Below are positions 1 to 7,315 of a DNA stretch of 9,322 nucleotides, one piece after another. The first letter of the stretch is position 1; each line of letters starts with the position of its first letter. Both the position numbers and the translations under genes were made by a program. The stretch is from contig JACQUR010000179.1 of assembly GCA_016210245.1 (NCBI GenBank), positions 1-9,322 of the forward strand. Direction: 5' to 3'. This DNA comes from Chloroflexota bacterium (GTDB taxonomy: Bacteria; Chloroflexota; UBA6077; JACQUR01). Under the pieces are notes generated by a model that was not told the DNA's origin, searched no databases, and saw only the letters and a program-made list of their open reading frames with translations.

Positions 1-20
1 CGGCACGGCACGCCGTGCCG
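1..20. repeat. Short inverted repeat at window edge
   Basis: Nine-base perfect arms (1-9 and 12-20, cggcacggc / gccgtgccg) are separated by two bases. It lies 25 bases downstream of the dctM stop codon, so it could be a terminator stem. No T-run follows on the minus-strand transcript within the window, and the repeat may continue beyond the edge, so its full extent is unknown. Confidence 0.5.
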
Positions 21-45
21 CGCCCGATGCCCAACGGCTCCACCT

Positions 46-382
46 CTACTTGATGAATTGAATGAACACGTACGTCAGCGGTGGGAAGGCCAGGAACACC
101 AGGATGCAGATGAACTGCATGATCACGATCGGCCACACGGTGTTGTAGATCGTGCTCAGGCTCAGGTGGGGCATGGTGGCCTTCATGACGAAGAGCTGCA
201 GGCCGAAGGGGGGTGTGATGCCGCCCAGCTCCAGGCCGATCAGGATCAACAGGTTGAACCAGAGCGGGTCGAAGCCAAAGGCGGTCACCACGGGCATAAA
301 CAGCGGGGTGGTGATCAGCATGATCGAGATGGCGTCGATGAAGCAGCCCGAACAGCAAGCCAAGCGTCTGGTACCACTCCAT
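46..382 (-). pseudogene. dctM: TRAP transporter large permease DctM, internally deleted remnant
   Basis: This is the remnant of the large membrane subunit (normally about 430 residues and 12 or more membrane segments) of a TRAP dicarboxylate/organic-acid importer. Both ends of the gene are present. The start ATG at 382-380 overlaps the dctQ stop by one base (TGATG) and opens with MEWYQTLGLLFGLL, a typical DctM N-terminus. From about 349 down to the TAG at 46-48, a different frame encodes a typical DctM C-terminus: GCFIDAISIMLITTP, then ITPPFGLQLFVMK, then a last membrane helix. The ~315 central residues are missing and the halves are joined out of frame, somewhere in 335-352, so no functional permease can be made. 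The C-terminal frame has only a TTG (363) as an apparent start and no role of its own. Identification as DctM is firm. Whether the deletion is biological or an assembly collapse is open. Confidence 0.85.
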
Positions 383-867
383 CAGAGACCTCGCTGCTCC
401 TCGAGCTCGCCCGCTCCCAGCTCGATGGAGCGGTGGGCCACGGCCTGCGCGCCGCCGCGCCAGGCCAGGACGCCTTCCCGGATCTGGCGCACGAACTCGA
501 TGAACATCAGCAGGCCGCCGACGGGAATGGGGAGCATGATGATCCAGCGCGGTACCAGCCACGCCTTCAGCGCCACCTGGTTATTGGCCCAGGCCTCCGA
601 GACCACCTCGGCACCCTTCCAGACGAACACGGCCATCACCACCGCGGCGACAACGGACATCACCGTATCCAGGCGGAGCTGCTGCCGCGGGGTGAGGCGC
701 TGGACCAGCATGTCGACCTGGATGTGGCTGCGCTGGCGGAGCAGCCAGGCGGACCCCAGAAAGGTCACGTAGACCATGCCGTACTCGGTGAAGTCGACCG
801 CCCAGATGGTGGGCTTGTTGAAGAAGTAGCGGGCCACCACCTCGTACACCAGGTGAGGAATCAGCAA
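382..867 (-). pseudogene. dctQ: TRAP transporter small permease DctQ, 5'-truncated
   Basis: This is the small four-helix membrane subunit that pairs with DctM in TRAP importers. The frame encodes about 161 residues. Recognisable DctQ sequence begins around residue 7 (VYEVVARYFFNKP), followed by TFLGSAWLLRQRSHIQVDML, a third hydrophobic helix (about residues 68-85) and a fourth (WIIMLPIPVGGLLMFIEFV). The usual N-terminal tail and first half of helix 1, about 25-30 residues, are missing. The codons before VYEVV lie inside the arm of the hairpin at 852-925. The only candidate start is a TTG at 867, also inside the arm, with a stop codon directly upstream and no ribosome binding site. The gene therefore appears cut by the hairpin. 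Its stop overlaps the dctM ATG by one base, the normal coupled arrangement. No dctP solute-binding gene is seen in this window. Confidence 0.8.
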
Positions 868-925
868 TCAGCGGTCAGTGGTCGGCTGTAGCCGACCACT
901 GACCGCTGATTGCTGATTCCTCACC
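852..925. repeat. Perfect 35-bp-arm hairpin between dctQ and flp
   Basis: Left arm 852-886 and right arm 891-925 are perfect reverse complements around the four-base loop tgta. The arms contain the repeated word TCAGC/TCAGTGG (atcagcaatcagcggtcagt). It sits between the broken 5' end of dctQ and the 3' end of flp, and starts eight bases beyond the flp stop, so it could also end flp transcription. No T-run follows. The arm sequence is unrelated to the other long hairpins in the window. Confidence 0.95.
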
Positions 926-932
926 ACTCACC

Positions 933-1106
933 TCAGACGCTGCTGCCCAGCTCGGAGAGCAGGCTGGCGATGGTGGGGCCGAAGATGACCAGCCCGGCTA
1001 TGGCCAGCACGGCCACCAGGGCGATGATCAGACCATACTCCACCAGGCCCTGGCCTTCTGCTCGACTTGCGAGCGCCGTCTTGAGGAAGCCGTCGAGGTG
1101 TTGCAC
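933..1106 (-). CDS. flp: Flp/Fap-type (type IVb) pilin precursor
   Basis: This is a 57-residue prepilin of the Flp family, the small subunit of tight-adherence (Tad) pili that is assembled outside the cytoplasmic membrane. The start is a GTG at 1106: an AAGGAG motif (1118-1113) stands six bases upstream, whereas a longer frame opening at 1229 has no such support. An 18-residue leader ends in RAEG. Prepilin peptidase would cut after Gly18, leaving QGLVEYGLI, with the conserved Glu at +5 and Tyr at +6 of the mature pilin. A hydrophobic segment (about residues 25-50, LIIALVAVLAIAGLVIF) and a short polar tail follow, giving a mature chain of 39 residues, a normal size. No other tad/cpa genes lie in the window, so the pilin depends on assembly genes elsewhere. 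The hairpin at 852-925 follows its stop codon. Confidence 0.85.
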   Translation of the reverse strand: MQHLDGFLKTALASRAEGQGLVEYGLIIALVAVLAIAGLVIFGPTIASLLSELGSSV

Positions 1107-1268
1107 GTTCTTCTCCTTATCGATAAGTGCTAGGATGTTGTGGTCGCGGGGCTTGTGCCGGGAGAACGCCGCGGGGTCGCTGGCCTGGGCTGCACGGCTG
1201 CCCCGGGCAGCCCGGGGTCGGGCGACCAAAGCGGCCGGGGGAATCCCAGCATGGGCTGCAACGGTGGG

Positions 1269-1286
1269 CTGTCACGTGGGTGACAG
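1269..1286. promoter_or_regulatory. Operator-like inverted repeat (CTGTCAC-N4-GTGACAG)
   Basis: Seven-base perfect arms (1269-1275, 1280-1286) flank gtgg. The size and symmetry fit a site for a dimeric helix-turn-helix regulator, and it lies about 165 bases upstream of the flp start. It could equally be a small RNA stem. No regulator gene is visible nearby, so a regulatory role is only an inference. Confidence 0.25.
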
Positions 1287-1365
1287 TGCCAGGGTAGGGT
1301 CGGATGGTGGGCTGCCCGCGAGCCATCTGTGCGGCCGGGCCCGTCCGCCCACCGCCCCTCACAAT

Positions 1366-1426
1366 CGTAGGGGCAGACGGCCCGGTCTGCCCGCCCCCTG
1401 CCTTCATCCGTAGGGGCGGACGGCCC
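1366..1426. repeat. Two direct copies of an 18-bp GTAGGGGC repeat
   Basis: Copies at 1366-1383 and 1409-1426 (cgtaggggcggacggccc, with one A/G difference in the first) lie 43 bases apart. The first also folds into an 8-bp stem (1371-1378 with 1385-1392). A partial inverted copy, ccgtccgccc, is at 1341-1350. The GTAG-plus-GGGGC start recurs in the hairpin at 2689-2758 and, with CGCG inserted, at 9217-9295, suggesting one dispersed repeat family. Confidence 0.75.
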
Positions 1427-1486
1427 TGTATTGGTTACAAGTCAAGCTCCTGGGGGGCTTGTCAAGGTTTTCCGGGGGCCAATCTA

Positions 1487-1510
1487 GGGGCAGCCCCCTG
1501 TGGCTGCCCC
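1487..1510. repeat. Hairpin with 9-bp arms and a repeat-family end
   Basis: Arms ggggcagcc (1487-1495) and ggctgcccc (1502-1510) are perfect complements. The sequence continues right as cgcgctac, matching the outer end of the inner arm at 9217-9295 (reverse complement GTAGCGCGGGG). It is probably a degenerate member of the same family. Confidence 0.7.
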
Positions 1511-1593
1511 CGCGCTACCGCCACTTGCACGCAGAACGCCGCGCGCTAGCCGATCACCCCGGAGCTCCGTGACTCGCCAGGTGACGAGTTCTG

Positions 1594-1658
1594 TCCGAGC
1601 CGCGACCGTGAGGGAGCGCGGACCCCGGGCCCGCGCTCCCTCACGGTCGCGGCTCGGA
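1594..1658. repeat. Perfect 28-bp-arm hairpin
   Basis: Arms 1594-1621 and 1631-1658 are perfect reverse complements around a nine-base loop (accccgggc). The arms are GC-rich (gagccgcgaccgtgagggag) and match none of the other long hairpins in the window. It lies in non-coding DNA, about 210 bases upstream of the ATPase pseudogene. Confidence 0.95.
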
Positions 1659-1869
1659 TACCACCCGACGAATCAGCAGTCGCACAGCACTGGAGCGTCG
1701 CTCGCACCCCAGTCGCCCAGCGCTTCACCCCCACAGCCGCCTGCTGCAAACTCTCGGTTGACAGGACTCCGTGTTGCACAGATAACAGCTCTGCGCCATG
1801 GGAGCGCTCAAGTCACACGACTCTGGCGCAGACGCAACGGTCGGGTGAGCCGTCCGAGAGGCGGGAGTA

Positions 1870-2688
1870 GTGTCCAGCCCTGGCGGGGCCCTCGGCGCGC
1901 GAGAAGAGGAGTTGTTCGTCGGGCGAGAGCGCGAGTTGGCGCTCTTCGCCCGGTGGCTGGCTGCTGAGACCGACACGCCCGAGCTGCTGAACGTCAGCGG
2001 CCACGGGGGAATCGGCAAGAGCGCCCCGCTGCGCGCCTTCGCGCGGACCGCTCACCGCACGGGCAGGCCGGCCGTGCTGGTCGACGGCCACGACGTGCCC
2101 CACTCCCCGGATGGCCTGTTGCAAGCCCCGGCAGACGAGGGCTCAGGAGATGCCCTGGCGCGGCTGAACGCGGCGCGGCCCCGGATCCTGCTCGACACGT
2201 TCGAAGAGCTGGGCGAGCTGACGCGCTATCTGCAACAGGAGCTGCTGCCGCGACTGGACGCGGGTGTCCGGGTGGTGGTTGCCGGGCGCAGCCCCCTGGG
2301 CCTGGCCTGGACCCACGACTCCCCGTGGCAGCGCCTGGTCCGCCCGATGCCGCTGGATGCCTTCTCCGCTCAGGAGAGCCGCGAGTACCTGCGCCGCCGC
2401 GGGCTGAGCGCAGCCCTGCTGGTGGACGAGAGTGGTCGCCGTGGCCGACGGCAACCCGCTCGCCCTCAGCCTGGCCGCGGACCTGGCGCTCCTGTGGGGC
2501 GTGCGCGACTTCACCGCCGCGCCCGAGTGGCACCTGGTGGTACGGACGCTCGTCGAGCGCCTGCTGCGGGAGATCCAGGACCCTCGCCTGCGCGACCTGC
2601 TGGAGGCGTGGGGGATCCAGCGTCGCGGGCCACCTTCTTCCGCCTGCTCAAGCGGGGCGTCAGGGCCCTGGCGGAAATCCTACACTGA
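1870..2688 (+). pseudogene. AAA/STAND-like ATPase, frameshifted and truncated
   Basis: The beginning is that of an AAA/STAND-type P-loop ATPase, of the kind that sits in front of sensor or DNA-binding domains in large bacterial signalling proteins. From a GTG at 1870, the frame encodes LFVGRERELALFARWL (residues 15-30), a Walker A motif GHGGIGKS (44-51), a Walker B RILLDTFEEL (105-114) with Asp109, and VVVAGR (135-140), a sensor-like strand. After about residue 187 the homology jumps by one frame. From 2432 the +1 frame reads VVAVADGNPLALSLAADL, then a helical stretch ending near LRDLLEA (about 2602). Removing one base (an extra A at about 2431) would rejoin the frames. Past 2605 I recognise nothing further, and the remnant stops at the hairpin 2689-2758. 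Full-length relatives continue for several hundred residues, so this is a dead fragment. The original target is unknown. Confidence 0.7.
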
Positions 2689-2758
2689 GTTCACGATAGG
2701 AAGTACACGTGGGCAGGGGCGCCAGCGCCCCTACCCACGTGTACTTCCTATCGTGAAC
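2689..2758. repeat. Long hairpin (25+8 bp arms) between ATPase remnant and aceA
   Basis: Arms 2689-2713 and 2734-2758 are perfect complements. After one C/A mismatch the stem continues for eight more pairs (2715-2722 with 2725-2732) to a tiny loop. The core reads GTAGGGGCGC on the minus strand, the motif shared with other repeats here. It begins six bases past the aceA stop and may stop or protect the ace transcript. There is no T-run typical of an intrinsic terminator. Confidence 0.95.
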
Positions 2759-2763
2759 CTGGT

Positions 2764-4089
2764 CTAGCGGTGCGCCACCTTCGCCGAGCGGTGCGCCGGC
2801 CGGTGCTCCTCGTAGAACTGATCTTCCTCGGTCGAGCCGGTGAGCGCGGTCGTCGAGGAGGTGCCGCCGGAGATGGCCAGGGCCACCTGGTCGAAGTAGC
2901 CGGCGCCCACTTCGCGCTGGTGCCGCGTGGCGGTGTAGCCGTGGGCCTCGCTGGCGAACTCGGCCTGCTGGAACTCAGCGTAGGCGGACATGCCGTGGGC
3001 GTTGAAGCCGCGGGCCAGGTCGAACATCGAGTGGTTGAGGCTGTGGAACCCGGCCAGAGTGACGAACTGGAAGCGGTAGCCCATGGCCGCCAGCTCGCGC
3101 TGGAAGCGGGCGATGGTCACGTCGTCCAGCTTCTTCTTCCAGTTGAAGGACGGCGACAGGTTGTAGGCCAGGAAGATGTGGGGGAAGCGGGCATGAATGG
3201 CCTGGGCGAACCGGCGCGCCTCGTCCAGGTCGGGCTCGGAGGTCTCACACCAGAGCATGTCGGCGTAGGATGCGTAGGCCAGGCCCCGGGCAATGGCGGC
3301 CTCCAGCCCGCAGCGGGTGCGGAAGAAGCCCTCGGGCGTCCGCTCGCCGCTCAGGAACGGCTGATCGTTGGGATCGATGTCGCTAGTGACCAACTGGGCG
3401 GCATCGGCGTCCGTCCTGGCCATCAGCATGGTCGGCACGCCCATCACGTCGGCCGCCAGTCGCGCAGCATTGAGGTTGCGGATCATCGCGCTGGTCGGGA
3501 TCAGCACCTTCCCGCCCAGGTGGCCGCACTTCTTCTCCGAGGCGAGCTGGTCCTCGAAGTGGACCCCTGCGGCGCCCGCCTCGATCATAGCCTTCATCAA
3601 CTCGAACGCGTTCAGCGGGCCACCAAAGCCCGCCTCGGCATCGGCCACGATCGGGGCGAACCAGTGGACGTCGTTCTTGCCCTCGGCGTGGTGGATCTGG
3701 TCGGCCCGCTGGAGCGCCTGGTTGATGCGGCGCACCACGTGGGGCACGCTATTGGCGGGGTACAGGCTCTGGTCGGGATACATCTGCCCGGCCAGGTTGG
3801 CGTCGGCCGCCACCTGCCAGCCGCTCAGATAGATCGCCTGCAAGCCGGCCTTCACCTGCTGCAGCGCCTGATTGCCGCTCATCGCCCCCAGGGCCGCCAC
3901 GTAGCGCTCGGTGTGCAACAGCTCCCAGAGCCGCTCGGCGCCCAGCCGCGCCAGCGTGTACTCCACCTGGACCGAGCCTCGCAGGCGCACGACATCTTCG
4001 GCCGTGTACTGACGCTTGATCCCCCGCCACCGCGGCTCGGACGCCCAGGCGGCCTCCAGCGCTCGAATCTGTGCCTCGCGGCCCTTCAT
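2764..4089 (-). CDS. aceA: Isocitrate lyase
   Basis: This enzyme cleaves isocitrate to glyoxylate and succinate, the first glyoxylate-shunt step, in the cytoplasm with Mg2+. It encodes 441 residues, close to the usual bacterial length. The family signature KKCGH is at residues 186-190, with catalytic Cys188, continuing LGGKVLIPT. SGWQVAADAN (89-98) and ADAEAGFGG (149-157) form the substrate and metal site, and YNLSPSFNW (309-317) is the conserved C-terminal substrate loop. I chose the ATG at 4089 because a GGAGGAGG purine run sits just upstream and the protein then begins MKGREAQIRALEAAW. An in-frame start at 4167 would translate through the hairpin arm at 4109-4177 and add 26 residues not expected in the family. 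It follows aceB on the same strand with a 91-base gap, so the two are probably one operon in the order aceB-aceA. The gene looks intact. Confidence 0.96.
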   Translation of the reverse strand: MKGREAQIRALEAAWASEPRWRGIKRQYTAEDVVRLRGSVQVEYTLARLGAERLWELLHTERYVAALGAMSGNQALQQVKAGLQAIYLSGWQVAADANLAGQMYPDQSLYPANSVPHVVRRINQALQRADQIHHAEGKNDVHWFAPIVADAEAGFGGPLNAFELMKAMIEAGAAGVHFEDQLASEKKCGHLGGKVLIPTSAMIRNLNAARLAADVMGVPTMLMARTDADAAQLVTSDIDPNDQPFLSGERTPEGFFRTRCGLEAAIARGLAYASYADMLWCETSEPDLDEARRFAQAIHARFPHIFLAYNLSPSFNWKKKLDDVTIARFQRELAAMGYRFQFVTLAGFHSLNHSMFDLARGFNAHGMSAYAEFQQAEFASEAHGYTATRHQREVGAGYFDQVALAISGGTSSTTALTGSTEEDQFYEEHRPAHRSAKVAHR

Positions 4090-4108
4090 GCTTCCTCCTC
4101 CCCAGGTT

Positions 4109-4177
4109 GATTGCAGATTTGAGATTTGAGAGTGCAGAGTGCGGAAATCTGCACTCTCAAATCTCAAATCTGCAATC
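4109..4177. repeat. Perfect 30-bp-arm hairpin between aceB and aceA
   Basis: Arms 4109-4138 and 4148-4177 are perfect complements around nine bases (gtgcggaaa). The arms contain a tandem word (gatttgagatttgagag) and are distinctly AT-richer than all surrounding DNA. The hairpin starts three bases past the aceB stop and ends about 20 bases before the aceA ATG, leaving the aceA ribosome binding site free. In an aceBA transcript it could act as a processing, stabilising or attenuating element. That role is inferred. Confidence 0.95.
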
Positions 4178-4180
4178 GGT

Positions 4181-5770
<1,590 letters not shown>

Positions 5771-5991
5771 CGCTCTCTCTCCTCGGTCGCGTTCTTGCAG
5801 CCCTGCTCGCATCTCGCCCCGCTTTCCTCTCTGCTCCACTACTGAAAAGTCTATCGAGGCGGGCGAGCGCGGACTACAGAATATCGGCCAACGGTCAGCA
5901 TTGCCCAGCAAGCGGTCGAAATCGGGGGTTGGGCTGAGGCGGGGCTGCGCCCGCCCAGGGCACGTGAGCGGGACCAGCCGCCTCCCGTCTG

Positions 5992-6020
5992 CTGTCATCC
6001 GGCGGGCTTGCTGTTAGAAT
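5992..6020 (+). promoter_or_regulatory. Candidate promoter for the restriction-modification operon
   Basis: A -35-like ctgtca (5992-5997; four of six matches to TTGACA) and a -10-like tagaat (6015-6020; five of six matches to TATAAT) are separated by exactly 17 bases. They lie about 84 bases upstream of the methyltransferase start in a local dip of GC content. The match assumes a sigma-70-like consensus and was found by eye. Confidence 0.4.
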
Positions 6021-6065
6021 TGCTGGCAGGCAGCACGACCTCGACACAGTGCGTCCACACGGGGC

Positions 6066-6077
6066 CCCGCTAGCGGG
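6066..6077. promoter_or_regulatory. 12-bp perfect palindrome upstream of the methyltransferase
   Basis: The sequence cccgctagcggg is a perfect palindrome 26 bases before the methyltransferase start and downstream of the candidate promoter, where a bound protein would block transcription. Restriction-modification operons are often controlled at such sites by a C protein or by the methyltransferase. No C-protein gene is present and the methyltransferase has no N-terminal helix-turn-helix extension, so a role here is speculative. Confidence 0.3.
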
Positions 6078-6103
6078 AGACATCCCCAGATAGTGGAGAT
6101 GGA

Positions 6104-7315
6104 GTGCAGCTACCTCTGACGTGCCTCGACCTCTTTTGCGGTGCCGGCGGCCTCTCGCTAGGGTTCACTCGGGCGGGCTTCCAGATAGTCTGTGCGATTG
6201 ACAGCTCGTCCCCTGCGGTCCTGACACACCGGGCGAACTTGATGGACCGCGTCGCGCAGCACGATCTCTCCCGGAGCATAGAACTGCCTCAGGCAACGGT
6301 GATCATCGGCGGCCCCCCGTGCCAGGGCTTTTCCTCTGCAGGCATGCGCTTGCCCGATGATCGGCGTAACAGCCTGGTCAGTCGGTTTGCGCACATCGTG
6401 GCCAGATGTCGGCCAATGGCTTTTGTGTTTGAGAACGTCGAGGGTTTCCTGACGAGCAGCCAGGGAGATCGTGTCCTCGATCTGCTTGCGCCTCTTATTG
6501 CCGTCGGCTACCGCATTCACGTGCGAAAGGTCAACGCTGCCAACTATGGGGTTCCGCAGCACCGAAAGCGCACCATCGCGATCGGGACTCTGGGGTGGGA
6601 CCCATCCTTCCCTCCGCCAACCCACGCTGCCTATGGCGCGCCGGGTGCGCGCCTGGCAGGCAGTCACTTGCCTCTCGCTCCAACAACACTTGAGGCACTC
6701 GGGGGACTTCCGGTCCCTACGACCGAGGAGCCCGGCTGCCCGCCAGACCACTTCTACCGTCCGCTTCAGGGTGTGGACCTTGAACGCGCCAGGGCGCTGC
6801 GCCCCGGGCAACGGATGCGCGACCTGCCGGTAGACCTCTGGCATGAGAGCTACCGCCGCCGGGCCTACCGCCGGGTCAGAGATGGCACCCCGACCGAGCG
6901 CCGCGGCGGTGCCCCCGCGGGTGTACGTCGGCTCCGAGGGGACGAGCCATCGAAGGCCATCACGAGCGGCGCTCGGACCGAGTTCCTGCACCCAGTTGAG
7001 GATAGAAACCTGACCCTTCGGGAGTGCGCCCGGCTGCAAACCTTCCCGGACGAGTACACGTTTGTGGGCTCTCCATCTGACAAGGCACAGCTTATCGGAG
7101 ACGCCGTGCCTCCCCTCCTCGCCTTCGCAATCGCCCGTAACCTTGCGAGCGATCTGCGAGCGGCGGAGCCGATGTACCGGGAAGGGGCGCTCCTGAGTTT
7201 TGTGCCAACTCTGTCCGAGGGAATGAGCCCGGCCCTCCAAACCACGACCGACCGAGTTCTCCAGAGCTTCCAGCGCCACGCACGAAGCGCAGAGCAGCTT
7301 GTGCTATGGCCTTGA
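6104..7315 (+). CDS. Type II DNA (cytosine-5)-methyltransferase
   Basis: This enzyme transfers a methyl group from S-adenosylmethionine to C5 of cytosine within a short recognition site, protecting host DNA from the partner endonuclease. Of its 403 residues, motif I is DLFCGAGGLSLGF (9-21), motif IV is GGPPCQGFSS (69-78) with catalytic Cys73, motif VI is FENVEG (109-114), motif VIII is QHRKR (152-156), motif IX is RNLTLRECARLQTFPD (301-316) and motif X is IGDAVPPLLAFAIA (331-344). The 130 or so residues between VIII and IX are the target-recognition region. A 50-residue tail follows motif X. The GTG start at 6104 is preceded by GGAG five bases upstream; an ATG at 6099 is in another frame that stops quickly. 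It overlaps the endonuclease gene by 10 bases. Codon use is less GC-extreme than in aceBA, consistent with acquisition by transfer. Confidence 0.93.
   Translation: MQLPLTCLDLFCGAGGLSLGFTRAGFQIVCAIDSSSPAVLTHRANLMDRVAQHDLSRSIELPQATVIIGGPPCQGFSSAGMRLPDDRRNSLVSRFAHIVARCRPMAFVFENVEGFLTSSQGDRVLDLLAPLIAVGYRIHVRKVNAANYGVPQHRKRTIAIGTLGWDPSFPPPTHAAYGAPGARLAGSHLPLAPTTLEALGGLPVPTTEEPGCPPDHFYRPLQGVDLERARALRPGQRMRDLPVDLWHESYRRRAYRRVRDGTPTERRGGAPAGVRRLRGDEPSKAITSGARTEFLHPVEDRNLTLRECARLQTFPDEYTFVGSPSDKAQLIGDAVPPLLAFAIARNLASDLRAAEPMYREGALLSFVPTLSEGMSPALQTTTDRVLQSFQRHARSAEQLVLWP

Larger units (their letters stand above)
1107..1869. other. Gene-free, repeat-rich intergenic region
   Basis: These 763 bases between flp (minus) and the ATPase pseudogene (plus) show no coding region I can recognise. 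Open frames here have no family resemblance and read through hairpins. The region holds a compact stem at 1196-1212 (ggctgccc / gggcagcc), an operator-like repeat at 1269-1286, GTAGGGGC-type repeats at 1366-1426, a stem at 1487-1510 and a 28-bp-arm hairpin at 1594-1658. It must contain the flp promoter, but I cannot assign one with confidence. Confidence 0.7.
5771..6103. other. Divergent intergenic region between aceB and the methyltransferase
   Basis: These 333 bases hold the start regions of both aceB (minus) and the methyltransferase (plus). I see no gene of its own: open frames here are extensions of neighbours without family resemblance. On the plus strand there is a plausible promoter (5992-6020) and a 12-bp palindrome (6066-6077). 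On the minus strand, AT-richer patches at about 5845-5855 and 5878-5886 could hold the aceB promoter, but no convincing -35/-10 pair is present. Confidence 0.5.

Noticed and set aside
58..891. Plus-strand frame across the TRAP remnants
   Set aside because: It is low-complexity and antisense to clear DctQ and DctM sequence; it also runs through the hairpin.
1361..1520. CRISPR-like array from GTAGGGGC repeats
   Set aside because: There are only two good direct copies with irregular spacing, partial inverted copies and no spacer regularity or cas genes.
2689..2758. Intrinsic terminator for aceA
   Set aside because: The stem is unusually long and no T-run follows on the minus strand; kept as a repeat with only a possible termination role.
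2432..2767. Separate small gene starting at 2432
   Set aside because: Its first 60 residues are the direct continuation of the ATPase one frame over, so it is the frameshifted half of the pseudogene; the rest runs into the hairpin.
2770..4110. Long plus-strand open frame opposite aceA (446 codons)
   Set aside because: It is the antisense shadow of isocitrate lyase in GC-rich DNA; the minus-strand frame has all catalytic motifs and the plus frame has no recognisable domain.
4090..4167. Upstream start for aceA at 4167
   Set aside because: The extra residues are encoded by the hairpin arm, and the ATG at 4089 has a strong ribosome binding site and the normal family N-terminus.
5771..6103. C-protein (controller) gene upstream of the restriction-modification pair
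   Set aside because: No open frame of suitable length with a helix-turn-helix pattern is present on either strand.
6158..7279. Minus-strand frame opposite the methyltransferase
   Set aside because: The plus strand carries all ordered m5C methyltransferase motifs; the minus frame has no family resemblance.
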